Positions 41,535 through 52,633 of a DNA stretch of 64,000 nt are shown in pieces (positions within the stretch are counted from its first letter, which is position 1; every line of letters begins with the position of its first letter). Below the pieces are notes generated by a model, which saw only the letters and a program-made list of their open reading frames with translations, made no database searches and was not told the DNA's origin. Source of the stretch: Pyrenula massariospora (lineage: Eukaryota > Ascomycota > Eurotiomycetes > Pyrenulales > Pyrenulaceae); assembly GCA_021030905.1 (NCBI GenBank), contig JAGFMI010000017.1:248001-312000 (forward strand), given 5' to 3'. The translations under genes were made by a program, and so were the position numbers.

Positions 41535-43454
41535 CTTGAGGTTTGGTGAGGTGGGTATGGGTGTTATATAGAGGAGAGAGGACGGTGTGGTGCAGTACGT
41601 CGGGAACAGCTATTAGGTAGGGATTGGCTGATAATGTGATTGCTGTTGGGATTTGAAGGTGATAGACGAGGTATAAAGCAGAGACACAAGGAAGCAGGGG
41701 AGTGTTGTTCTCTCGACTTTTATATATCGTTTCTCCAGTCGACGCGATGTGGGCAACATGTTTGGTCTTCTTCTCCTGACCACTCTTGTCCATAGTTGTG
41801 CCATATTGGGCCAACAGACTAGACGGCGTCTACCTGAACTTCAGAGGATGCGTTGTTTCCATAACGGGGCGGAAACAACGTCTAAGTGCGAAATGACAGC
41901 CCCCTCATTGGCTGACCAGCGGTACCTGTCTACAATGGAGCGAGGAATCAACCTTGGGAAAGGAGAATTATTTAATAGCAGCATCGGTTGGTCCCTCTGG
42001 ATGTGGAATGTGGAGTCCTGGCCATAGGCTTGATAGTGCAACCAACACGGGTGCCATTCTTGGAAATGCTTGCAAAAAGCAAAAATCGGCATCTCCGGAC
42101 TTTTAGACATAGAGATACGTGGCCTCTTACCTGGTCATCGCACGATTGTCATCCCCAAATAAATCCACTTGCTGTTTTCTCGAGATAGTGTCTGTATAGA
42201 AAATATGAGACAGCTTTCCTAGGAATAATGCGGTCAAGAGAAGATAACCTGCTAGAAATTACGCGTGCTTGATCTGCAATTGAAGGGCTGAGATGGGAGT
42301 GGGGGCTGCGGCTCAACAAGCCAGACGGCATGAAGTCCACTAGGACGACCAATTCTGTATTCGGTCGACAATCCTTGCAATCCTAAGAAGATCGAATTTT
42401 GTGGGCGGTCTCCTAACGAGGTAAGGCAACTGCGACGAAATAATGCCCCTTTTCACCCGACAAGAGCTAGATAGACGGGAGAACACGCAAGAGATAGGTC
42501 CCTCACAGCTCAGTCTAGCGAAAGACGAGAAAAATGGGACCCTACTCTTCTACTGTGTCTTCCTCAGCTCCATGCTGGTGTCGCCAGTTATGGCAATCCT
42601 ATTACAACTTCAGTAGTATCTCCGTCCTTTCACAATTATCCTCTCTGTCCCCTTCGGCACCCTCTGCTTGAGCATCGTCGTGCCATGAACTTCCCCGTCA
42701 CGGTCATTAAGCGCAGCCTCCCACCCGCTGCTTCGAAAGTTATTCTCCTTCCTAAGCGCCTCACGTTCGTCCACGCGAACCGCCTCCCTCCACGTCCCTA
42801 CTCTCGCCACGCCCGTGCTTGTCTTCCCGAGCGTCCCCGCCAGCGGCTCCCGCGACCACAGAGCTAGCAAAAGCGTCTTGCACATAGCAGCCGTAGCGGA
42901 GCTCCCGAGACGTAGAGGTCTGGAGAGAATTATTACAAGCGTTTAGAGCAGAATGACTTTACAATTAAAATCAGGCTTAGTATTAGTTCTAGGACGCGTA
43001 CTGAGTTAAGGGGATTAAGGTCTGGATAAGTCTTGAGTTCGCTATGTCAGAGACAAGAATAGAGGACAGAACTGAGATACGAGGTATGACTTTGAATGTC
43101 TACAGTCTGTAGGATCCTATCTTATCTATCTGAGGCAAGATAGCCACAAAGGCTACACAGAACAGACAAGTCCAGCCCTGGACCAGGCTTACGGTGTCAA
43201 TGACTTAGATACTCACCATCCTTGCTTAGTCTGGACCATGAACACAGCATCGGAATACATGCAACTTCCTGCAAGGTTGACAAGCACTGAGATCGGCTTC
43301 TTCGCGACCAATAACCTACCTTAATATCGACGTCTTAGGTGATCGCGGTTCGGCCAAAAGCTCGAACAAGGCTAGAGTACTTACCAAGAGAAGCGTCATG
43401 CCAGAGCAGGTTGCCGTGACCTTCCTGAAATCTGGATTGCCCATGTCGTGTCCT
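41535..43454. other. Intergenic, mostly empty
   Basis: The only frame of note is the minus ATG frame at 42610-42885 (next entry). Otherwise nothing is supported. Confidence 0.4.
42610..42885 (-). CDS. Unidentified small ORF (91 codons), doubtful
   Basis: ATG 42885 opens MCKTLLLALWSREPLAG and runs through a charged stretch to a TERIIVKGRRYY end. The frame continues open upstream (SSATAAMCKT), so it could be the last exon of a spliced gene, but no partner exon was found. No domain or signal recognised. Confidence 0.25.
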   Translation of the reverse strand: MCKTLLLALWSREPLAGTLGKTSTGVARVGTWREAVRVDEREALRKENNFRSSGWEAALNDRDGEVHGTTMLKQRVPKGTERIIVKGRRYY

Positions 43455-45182
43455 TCACAGCCAACACACGCCTCTCTTGTTATCTTTGCACTTCTGATCT
43501 GTGCATGTGCAGGTTTTGACGCTTCCAGGAAAGCGCTGAAAGTCACACGATTCGTAATTGCCGCCGCTTGGGCATGACTTGCAATTATTTTTGTTATCCG
43601 TGGACCACTTGGCGTATCCATCAGCATCCTTGTCGTCTGGTACAGGATCCGGACATCCTGCTGCTACGTCGTTTAGCAGGCTGCTCCACTTTTGCTGGAC
43701 CTTTTGCAGGTCGCCTTGGTTACGGAAGCGTCGCAAAGGCGATGGGTTGTCAGCTCTCAAGCATGCGCAGCCTATCCATGCTCCTCCAGGTAGCTGTGGC
43801 AATTAAATTAGTAGATAGGTAAGATTGCGTCGATTTAACGATTGACTTACGCCTTTACACCCCATGCCACCCCCAGCGTCACCACCGCAGTTATCGCAAA
43901 AAGGAGTAGACTCTGCCTTGGGGCAGTCGTCCACGCATTGGCATCTGGGGAAGTATGGGGCATCCGGTGCACATTTCCCGCCCATCCCTCTACAGTACTG
44001 ATCGTTACACCGGAGCATTTCCTTCGGTGGGCAGAATTTTTGGTCTGTTTGATCTTGGTCCTCTTTCGCCACCCGCACAATGGTACGGTCATGCTTTTGG
44101 ACAAGGATTCGGTCGAGGACTTCCCAATAGGTCGTGACTAGGAGAGCACGCCAACTCTCGTCGTGAAGCTGAAGTTGCTGCTGTACGTCCATAACTTCCA
44201 GGCCGGCTCCAGCAACAATGGCTAATGCTTCCGGTTGCGCTGGGCGTGCTGCTACACGGCCCCGCTGATTTAATCGTGCGAGCGCTGCCACACTTCCCTG
44301 GTAGATCTGACGGAGGAGGATGACCATGCTAGCAGTTAGGCAGAGAATAAGCTCAGGTGATAAGAACGCATTGCGCTTCTCGATAGTTTGGGTAAGGCTG
44401 CGCTTGTGTGACGACGCTGGGCAGTCGTGAGTGTTATTGGCCAGGATGCCATCGATTGCTGTTACAAGATCTTGAGGCATCTGTATCGTATAGTCCCCAT
44501 TATCTTCCTTTTCCACGAATGGACTGTAGGCGTAGTCAGTAAGAATCTCTGATTGAGAGCCACTTCTACCCACGGCCTGTCAGCTTCTGTCACCTCAACC
44601 ACGAGCGGCTCAGGGTGGTTTGTTGCGAACGCAACCGCAACAGCACTGGCGCTCGTAGAAGGTTGTGCTTGATGGACATTTTCAATTGGAATACGCCAAT
44701 TTGGAGGTGCTTCTAGCTTTTGGGGACTTGAAGCGTAGGCTAGTAGTCCGACAAGTAGAGCTATCACGATAATAGCTACTCGTAGGAGGGCAAGACTGAT
44801 GATAATTTGTCGTTTCTGAAGCTGCTCATCATCCTCGGCGTCATTATCGAATAGAGCTTGAAGCTGTGAATGGCATTCGACGTTCCCGATATCTCCACAT
44901 TTGTCTTGAAGAACTTTGTCGAGTGATTTCCGTAGGTCGTCGCCGACGTATATGTCAATACCTGAAGCACCTTCATTGAACGAAGTCTCATTGCCTTTAG
45001 GTTTTGGCGCCCCTGGAGTCTATACAATGCCATTAGCTGTTGTCGAAGACATGAGATGCCAAGCGTACCGGTGAAGGGAAATATTCTGCAGCAGGTGCAG
45101 CAGTAATTGTTGCTGTCGGGTCTGCACGTTTCTCTAAAGCAGACGCGGAAAATGTCAAAAAAGAGAGAATGAGCACGAGCAT
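43455..45182 (-). CDS. Cysteine-rich secreted/membrane protein, unknown family (4 exons)
   Basis: Minus-strand exons are 45182-45069, 45019-44594, 44546-43851 and 43793-43455 (524 aa); introns are 49, 47 and 57 nt and all keep frame. The N-terminus is a signal peptide ending near FSASALEKR (possible Kex2 site). A first membrane helix lies about residues 103-127 (SLALLRVAIIVIALLVGLLA) and a second near residue 235 (ELILCLTASMVILL). The last ~190 residues are a Cys-rich domain: FCPPKEMLRCNDQYC, CRGMGGKCAPD, FPRCQCVDDCP, FCDNCGGDAGGGMGCKG, then WIGCACLR and a C-terminal CTCTDQKC. Similar C..C-x-G..GKC repeats occur in uncharacterised filamentous-fungal secreted proteins. It is divergent from the peptidase gene at 45833. 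Confidence 0.72.
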
Positions 45183-45832
45183 TTTGCGTTGGAAACGGCC
45201 TTTGAAATGAACACAGATGCGACGACGGTAAGGTCTTTTCAAGATATGTTTTCCAAGCCATCCTGCTAGAGCTGGACGGTCCGCCTAGCGGAGTCCGCAT
45301 TTTGGGTCAGCCGGTCGAGAAGACCGGATGAGGAGGAGGTACACTCAACCTGGAGCGTTGGCACGCAGAGAGTTGATAGCTAGGTACCTACCTACCTAGG
45401 AATGTTGGGTTGTGGGATAGTGACGGACCTGAGTTGTGCTCGATTGCTGCCAAGCCCGGAACAACAAGGCCGCGTGCACCGCCTTACTTAGGCAGCCTTA
45501 CCTTACATCTTCCGCCCCGCAACCACAAGGCTCCGGCCACCTTCTTCCCCTTTTGCTTCTTCCGCCTTCGCCAACCCCGTACACTTAACCTATCCCGCCG
45601 CTGTCGATCCTCTGCCGTTTTTCATGACAGATTATTTGCCCAACCGACATCCACAATGATGTCTTGGGAAGCCGTTACGCCAACACAAGGTGAGGCTCCG
45701 CTGATTAGAAGTGGATCGTTAGGCTGAAGAAGTTTGTTTCTATTTGACTCCCTGTGAGGTACGTTCTGCTACTCTCACTGACCGTGGGGAGACTCGTCCA
45801 TTTTGTATACAAAATTGACACTGCAAGACAGC
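45183..45832. other. Divergent promoter region shared by the Cys-rich protein and peptidase genes
   Basis: 650 bases between two outward-facing starts. No separate gene seen; a minus ATG frame reaching 45300 is out of frame with the signal-peptide exon. A short TACC repeat lies near 45385-45398. Confidence 0.4.
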
Positions 45833-47200
45833 ATGAGAAAATCTGCGATACTTTTAATCCTAACTTTGAGCTTGCCGAGCTCCGCGCAATTCACGTACTG
45901 GGTTGATAGTTCCTGTGATTATCGACCTGGGACTTTATTTGCTCGTAGCCTTGACGGAGCTAAAAATATGGCGAGGCAAGCAAAGGAAAGACTCACCAGT
46001 CCCACGGAGATTTATCAAAAGGACATATTCCATAGGATCTTTAAAACCACCACGCAGGATACTGATGCCGTTGAGCAAGTCGTTTGTGAGCGTGTCTTTG
46101 ATTACCGGCCTGAATTCCGCATTAACACAATAGCTGCAAGACGTTTTGACTTCACTGGCAGAGATGACCAACATTGCCAATCGAGAAGAGTCAAACTATC
46201 GGTACTATTGCGATGATGATCCGCAGGATATAGATGGTTCAAGCAGATGGACACTTCGTCCAGATCCTAGTCCGCCACCTCAAGGATATGTCCCGCAAGG
46301 AGCCCGCCGTCGTGGACCACTGCCACCATATCAAGAATGGGAGGACCTGGCTAATGGTATAGTCATGGGTCCAGTTTATGGTTGCAAAGATGGCGAAACG
46401 ATCGCATTGACTTACTGGTGCCACTCACATGAGAATCCTTTTGATGTCGCACCAGTCCGATATCGTGGACAACCCTACATAAGGGCTACGTGTACAGTGC
46501 GTATACACTTCTCCCGGCTCGGGTAAAGTCGATGCTAACGCAAGTGTTACTCCAGTTTTGCGACTTTCTATTAAAGAATCCCAATGCATATGCAGATCTT
46601 CCTCTGGTTCCACTCGATCCATATCTTGTTCCCGACTTTGAATACATGCTTGCTTTCGATATTGTGCACGAGGTGTGTCTCGGCCTAGCTGGCGTCTAAA
46701 TTCCCGGTTTCTCACACGATACAGTTTTGTCATTTTCCTCCCTTCTACTGTCAGTATGCTCTCTATTCCTCTATCTGTCCATATGGTGCGCTGTTGTTGC
46801 TACCATACCCGGTTAGAGCACATTTTGCTTTCTAGTCACATCTCTTCCTATAACCCCTGCTCTCTTTTGTACTGTTTGTCTTATGTTATTAGATTCCGAT
46901 CAAAAAAACCCAATTCCAGGCGACCAGGGGTTGGCATATGGTTGGAAGCCTGTCCTAGGGCTCGGGCGCGATGAGGCACTGCAAAATCCGGACAACATTG
47001 CCTTTTTTGTTCTCCTTGCAGCTCTCGCAGATCGTGGTTATGCGCTCTCTGCTAATGAGGCAGATGCGATAGAAGGGAAGCTGGAATGGAGGGAATCTGT
47101 GACCAAAAGAAACATCGAGCTCCATGGGGAGAGCCTCAGTATAGACGATATGTTGTCTTCGCGGAAGAATGGAAGCCTATACGCGGAATTTCGGGCCTAG
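45833..47200 (+). CDS. Secreted metallopeptidase-like protein with HExxH motif (5 exons)
   Basis: Exons are 45833-46081, 46134-46496, 46556-46672, 46725-46749 and 46893-47200 (353 aa). A signal peptide (MRKSAILLILTLSLPSSAQ) leads to FTYWVDSSCD. Then come a helical part, YRYYCDDDPQDIDGSSRW, a TYWC segment, and VHE joined across an intron to FCH, giving HEFCH, the zinc-peptidase HExxH. After a 25-nt exon the protein continues YSDQKNPIPGDQG and NPDNIAFFVLLAALADRGY. The order matches the fungal putative-peptidase group I know (TYFVD start, CDND, HELCH, NADS.AY..LAxLADLGY). The tiny exon is chosen because it alone supplies both halves of HExxH and keeps frame. Catalytic activity is likely but unproven; the third ligand was not fixed. 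Confidence 0.75.
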
Positions 47201-49128
47201 ATTGGATATCTCCCAAACGACTAATGTCTATCGTTTCGCACCAGAATTAAACAAGCCCGGTAAGTGAGCCCCCGGAAAATCTCTGGAGCTAGTCGCAAGC
47301 CCGCCAAAGTATAGGTACACTTTGTGGAAACGACAAGACACGCTTAGAGCAAACGATAAGCGAAGCAAAGCTTTTTAGCTTGGTAAAATTTGTCGGATTT
47401 GCGATGTGGGTAGCGATTTTCATATTAAAGTTGTCTTTGCGTTGCTACTAGCTACTCCCATGTGCTCTTCCTTTCCCGATCAATGAAAATGATTTCATAT
47501 TACTACTTCTTACTAAGGACATCACTAAAAACTCTGTCCTCTCACTGTCTTGGCTAATCCGCTTTCCTGGAGAAGGCTATCACCGCCGCACTTGCTATAT
47601 GAAGGGACAGTTCAGTAGAGTTCACTTTTGTTTTCCTGGCTATTATAACCTCGCGCATATCGTTCAATAGTACCATTCATCTTAAAGGTAAAGATTGAAT
47701 AAGTATATTACGATAATATACTGATAACCTGACTGGCTAAAAGTAACTTGTTGCAAACCATGTGGCTCGCGCGAGAAATGGAGAGGATAGGGCTGCAGCG
47801 ACCCGAGCCGGAACGAGGCTCAGTTACAGAAGTCGTAGCCAAACACTTGGCTGGTTGGGATTTCCGTCACTAAGCCTCGGAAGAAAGTGACCTGCGCCGG
47901 CCAAAGTGGATCATGGCATTCAATATTACGTATACATTATCATGGTCGTCTTTACAAACTGTAGAGGCTTTCCTAAGCGACATACGTCTCACTACCATAA
48001 ACCTGCTCACTGTGACAAACCCCCAGCATTATTCTAGGAGCATCTAAGGTGGAATATAGCGCACACGAATTGACCACTTCGCGGACGTTGTCCCTGTGGC
48101 CTGTTGCACTTCTTGCGCAAAAAATGCAGTTTGCTGCTCGATCATTTCCTGTATCAATTCTCTGTAAGAAAATAATTTACTCTGCTCTCCTTTGCTCTTG
48201 AAGCAGTATGCTGGTGTACTCATGTGCCAGGGAAGTTTTTTCCAGCCCTGAGCTGTGGCATATCATTACAGTGATCGTCGACGGTACCTATTTATCAGTT
48301 TACTGGACTAGAATTCGTCGAACTTGCCCACGGAACGCTTAATTGTCTAACGTGCCTCCGTGGCACTGGCCGCCAACACAGCGTGCTGCTCCCCAAACTG
48401 AGACCATGGGTATATGTTGGTGCGCCAGTGCGACAGCCTTGGTAGAAAACCCTTTGAGGACCAATCCTGGGCCATTGCTGCTGTTTGCTTGGTATTTACT
48501 TGATGACACTATTTCAACTTTACAGCTTAGCCTACACGGTGGAGCAGCCTTGTCTTGCAAATGTTTTCAACTGTTGTGAAGTATAGATTCTTGCAAACAA
48601 CTCTGTTCATATCGTTTGGCGCGTCGGTCTTGATCTCATCCCGTTCAACATCGGTATGTCATTTGGCCTTATTAGAAACTGACTAGCTTGAGTTCGGGTC
48701 AAATCAACAAGACTAAAATGGAGCAAAATCAATGACCGAGTACAAAACTACTCTAAATTATCATACAAACATATCGAGCCATGGTCGGACTTCAATTGTT
48801 TAGTCTCATCATTGTCTGCACACAGTTAGAGCCTTTCAAAGTCACTGCTGCTAACTGACGCGTTCAGCAATCCAATATCTGCCACCAGAGCGTCGCGTCG
48901 GATGCCCGCATCCACCTCATCTTGAGACTCGATCAAATAGCCTCGATAGCTCCATCTTCGAATTCGTTATGGTCATCAATGTCTTCGGCGCTTGTGGAAT
49001 TAAGGCTTCTCTTGGTGTGGCATTGCTTAAGAACTTTATCCGGGGAGCACTGAGCCCCTTTTCAACCATTAGTCACAAGCTCAGAGCCCTCCATGCAAGA
49101 AAATGGACCGCCTATTCGTCCTCGTGTA
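47201..49128. other. Intergenic with a third inverted-repeat copy
   Basis: Holds the element at 47814-47879. A minus frame 48339-48560 ends in a Cys-rich RCVGGQCHGG tail but has no start or signal peptide. Confidence 0.4.
47814..47879. repeat. MITE-like inverted-repeat element, copy 3
   Basis: 66 bp, with ends CGAGGCT and AGCCTCG at 47814 and 47873-47879. The left arm reads on as CAGTTACAGAAGTCGTAGCC, a diverged form of the copy 1 end, and the right arm carries TTTCCGTCACTAAGCCTCG. Almost no spacer remains. Confidence 0.55.
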
Positions 49129-49519
49129 TTAGCCAGCAACCTTGGGCGGTGCGCTAAGCTGAGATTGAGGGGATGTAGAGTTCGAGAAGAGTTTTGGCGG
49201 AACAATGGTGTGGAGGAATATCTTACAGTGTTTAACCGACGTCCATCTGTACCATGAGTGTGCCTTGCGCTTTCGTGGCTTGTTGCAACTGACCTGCACA
49301 GCGGTCCGGCTACGTTAGCAAGAGACTGAGGTTGAGATCCGTAAATTTGTGGAAGATGGGCGGGCCACTTACGACATCGCAATTATTCTTTGAACACTTC
49401 AAGTTTGTGTTGACGGATGCATCGCATCTGGTGCCTTCAGGGCCGTTGCCGGCAACGACGAGAGATGAAAGCGAAAAGACAGTGGCCAGCAATGGGAAAA
49501 GGATGTTAGACAGTTGCAT
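49129..49519 (-). CDS. Secreted cysteine-rich protein, CDV-intron family member 1 (2 exons, 3' end uncertain)
   Basis: Exon 1 is 49519-49373, exon 2 proposed 49293-49129 (103 aa). Exon 1 codes a signal peptide (MQLSNILFPLLATVFSLSSL) and a mature start with RCDAS, LKCSKNNCDV. It ends at a GTAAGT donor right after the Asp-Val of C-x4-C-D-V. Exon 2 starts VSCNKPRKRKAHSW and has one more Cys (VKHC). The exon junction, phase 0, and first exon-2 residues (x-S-C-x-K) match the gene at 50900. The tail after KHC is low in Cys and may not be real: a GTAAG donor inside TGT-AAG offers an alternative further intron. So the N-terminal half is firm and the end is not. Confidence 0.6.
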
Positions 49520-50899
49520 ATTGACGGCGAGCTGCTCGGAAGATTCGAGAGTAATATTCGAAAGGACGAATCCTAGGTACAGGGTTTGAGAATATCCAGT
49601 TGCAATTCGAGGCAGCTTGATTTTCAGCAGAGAACCGATAGCGGAAGCTAGCTGGTAGCAAATGAGGACGTAGGGCACGAAAGATGTAAAAGGAAACAAA
49701 AGAGCGAACTTCCTGCGCCTTAAGTAGGGAAAAGATTGACCATGAATCATCTGCGAAGAGTCATGGGGAACAGCTGCAAGATAAAGGCTCTTCTTCACTG
49801 TAGCTGGGGCTCTAATTTAAGCTGCACTATCCAACATCACAATCCCTGTGTTCCGTGTAGAAACCCTAGTGACCTTATAATGAGTAATATCATCTTGCTG
49901 TGCTCAGTTGAATCGTGCAATCATTCAATCATTGCATGAAATGAGGGAGTGACCTCGCAAAATCTAAGCGCCGCCTTGACGTCTGGATCTCGGCGATGGT
50001 AACCGGTGGCCATTAGCCGTTAGTGCACCTGCAAAGGCTTTGAACAAGCGCGGATAGCGGTTGCTCTTGGATTTTCTAACTAATGCGATTTGGTTTAATA
50101 TCCTGAGCGACCCCTAGCTTTGCCGGTGGTCAGGTCTGAGCCATTGTTACTCTATCTGAATGGGGATAAAATGGCGTTGGAGAGGCCGAGGTGGCGTTTA
50201 CGTAAGTCTATGGAGTCACAATCCCGTCCCGAATGACATGGAATTGCGACTAGATCAGAGAAAATAATAACTGTCTGGTGTTCTATTCACTCTGCACTGA
50301 AACGGTTTCGCAACTTTACTTTCGGTGGTACTGTGACATCCATATAAGATATAACGCTTGATGGCGCTGCACCATCTTTTTATTTTATTATATTATAAAG
50401 ATTACCCTGTTTAAAGTTTGCCGCTTTATTTTTTTTAAATTTTATAGTAAAAATATTGACTTAAAATCGAGTAAAGTACTATTAAGTTCGATAATACTTT
50501 GTCAGCGATTTATCGCCCCTATAGTAATACTTTACTCTCTATATACAGTTAGTCTTTTTATGTAATTAATATTTGCTTTATTAACTTTTTCGCCCTTCTA
50601 TTAACTTGACATCTTATTTAATATTGAAGTCACGGTAGGACACTAGGTGCACGGCCCAAAGAGTTGCGAAACCGTTCCACTGACTAATGTGTGATATAAG
50701 CTAAGATTTGGGGTGTAAAATAGGTAGAGTATGAATGATAAAAAATCAACGTTCAAGCAATCTTTGCATTAGTATGGGCTACATCGCAGAATGACGCCAT
50801 CATATCCCTCTGAAAAGATCGGAAAGCATTCCGACGTACACAATAATCCGCCTCAAAGAAGTACTATAGAGAGCCACGTTGTTTGCAACCTGCACAGCA
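49520..50899. other. Intergenic with AT-rich element
   Basis: Contains the inverted-repeat-bounded AT-rich element at 50299-50678; no gene seen. Confidence 0.45.
50299..50678. mobile_element. AT-rich DNA element with terminal inverted repeats, non-coding
   Basis: The ends 50299-50315 (GAAACGGTTTCGCAACT) and 50662-50678 are inverted copies with one mismatch, and weaker similarity runs a further ~12 bp. ACT lies on both sides, a possible 3-bp target duplication. The ~330-bp interior is very AT-rich compared with surroundings, suggesting RIP-type decay or a non-autonomous element. No ORF. Confidence 0.6.
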
Positions 50900-51338
50900 C
50901 TATCCCACATACGTCCCAGCTGTCCTGGTCCCAACCACTGGGCACCTTTCCTTTGCATCACTCTTAGTATCGCAACCCGCAATCATAGTATCTGTCGCGA
51001 CCTGATTCCAGGAACAGAGATACTTTGGACCGCAGTGTATTCGACCTTGCCAGGTATACTTCTTGGTAGTTGGGTCCTTATGGCAGGAAATCTGGAAAGG
51101 TGTTCTGTAAGCGTCTAAATTTTGCGAGAGATGAAGGAATACATTATGGGAAAGCTAGACTGACCACATCACAACCGTTGCGAGAGCAGGCTGACTGTTG
51201 CGACTCCTGGATTTTCGCTTCGCACGGATCGCCAATTTGAGGGCCACTGTGGTGGTCAACGCTAACGCCCAATACAAAAGAAACGAAGAGGAAGAGGGCG
51301 AGTGCGAAGATGAATAAGGTCTGAGTAAGCCCTTGCAT
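50900..51338 (-). CDS. Secreted cysteine-rich protein, CDV-intron family member 2 (2 exons)
   Basis: Exon 1 is 51338-51165 (174 nt), exon 2 51091-50900 (121 aa). The signal peptide is a long hydrophobic run (LFIFALALFLFVSFVLGV). The mature part holds DPCEAK, SACSRNGCDV at the end of exon 1, then ISCHKDPTTKKYTW, IHCGPKYLCSW, AGCDTK and ERCPVV, eight cysteines in all. The donor is GTCAGT, the acceptor TTCCAG, phase 0. Exon 1 is the same length as in the 52173 gene and the junction follows the same C-x4-C-[DN]-[VI]. An apoplastic effector or antimicrobial role is possible but only inferred. Confidence 0.68.
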
Positions 51339-52172
51339 TTTCGTCTCTGTACTAAAAACTTCTTGGTTGGAATAGTATAAGTATTACTTTAGCTTCTGCG
51401 CACAATATACTTCGAAAGGCACTTCCTTACCTAATGCATCAAGTGACCAACGTTGTTCGAAACATCAATGAAATTCGTGAAAGGGCATTAGCTAGCACGT
51501 TATCCTTTTGTTCCATCTCCTTTGTTACGTTCTCAACCAATCAGAGTCTGCATTGAGGTGTCTTCTATCACGACAGCAGACACCCATTGTTAAGAGACTA
51601 CAGCTTGCTACCCGTCGTAAACTGTTTGATTACATTCACGCTGCTATCAATATCCACAAACATTGCAACCTTGTCTTTGTTAGAGTTGCACAGACAATTT
51701 AGTCCAGAATAAATCATGCTCTTCAAAACCGGAGAAAGCGAGAGGTGTCAACTCTAAAGCATCTCTAACAATATTGCACCCGATTGTGGAGCAGGTATTC
51801 TCAAGATGCGAGCTAGCTACCCGTGAGACTTATTCTTTGTAGTGCCCATCGTTGATATTTGGAGAAATAATGCAGAGAAGAGCAAGCTGAACGTGACCCG
51901 ACCCAATTTTGCTGATCATCGATGTGTTGTTTTCGAATTACACAAATTAAGTTGATCGGCCGAGTGACGATGGCCAATGGCCACATGAATTTCTAGTTCC
52001 CCTTTTTCCCACACTGCCACAACGAAGCCATATACTCAAAGGGCGCACACCGAGCCAACACCGAACACCAAGAATGTCCGTGCCCACTTCCCTTCAAGAC
52101 TATGTGAGTTGAAGAAACATGTCCCCCGAAATACCTCTATGTCCACACATCCCCCACCTCCCCCTTTCTCCC
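51339..52172. other. Intergenic
   Basis: No gene seen; a 64-codon frame near 51508 has no features. Confidence 0.4.
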
Positions 52173-52633
52173 TCACATAATCGCAAAAACCCACGAATCC
52201 CTCCCCCTCTCCCTCTTCCGTTCCGCTGGTCTCTTCACATCCAGACATCTCCCCTCCTCGAACGGCCCCTCATCGCACCACGCCGACCAGCCCCCCTTCG
52301 TATTTTCCTCCGTCCAGTCCCATTTCTGCACGCACTGGTTCCCGGGCGTGCAGCGCTTCAGGAATTCAGCTGCGTGGGCGCCTTTGAGGGTTTGTGAGCA
52401 TTTTATCTGCGGGGAATGTTAGGGAGGTTGCGGAGGGAAAAGGGGGTGGGGAAGATTACGATGTTGCAGTGCGAGATGTCGCAGGTTAGTTCGGCGCGTT
52501 GGGCGGCGGGGGCGTTGCAGATGGGGATTTTGTCTCTGCGGAGGAGGGCGTGCTCGGCTCGGGCTAGATTGGATGTTGTTAGGAGAAGGAGGGTGATGGC
52601 GAGGAGAGTTGACGGCTCGGCGTGGGGATGCAT
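52173..52633 (-). CDS. Secreted cysteine-rich protein, CDV-intron family member 3 (2 exons)
   Basis: Exon 1 is 52633-52460 (174 nt), exon 2 52406-52173 (135 aa). The signal peptide spans STLLAITLLLLTTSNLARA. Mature cysteines: PICNAP, LTCDISHCNI (end of exon 1), then IKCSQT, KRCTPGNQCVQKWDW, SAWCDEG and GRCLDV, eight in all. The tail is strongly basic (KRPAERKRERGR). The donor is GTAATC, the acceptor CGCAG, phase 0. The spacing of exon 1, the junction position and the C-x-P-x3-C element in exon 2 link it to the 50900 gene despite low overall identity, implying an old duplication with fast divergence. Confidence 0.68.

Noticed and set aside
48339-48560. Minus frame ending in RCVGGQCHGG, resembling the tail of a small secreted protein
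   Set aside because: No ATG, no signal-peptide exon found upstream, and Cys spacing does not match the neighbouring secreted family.
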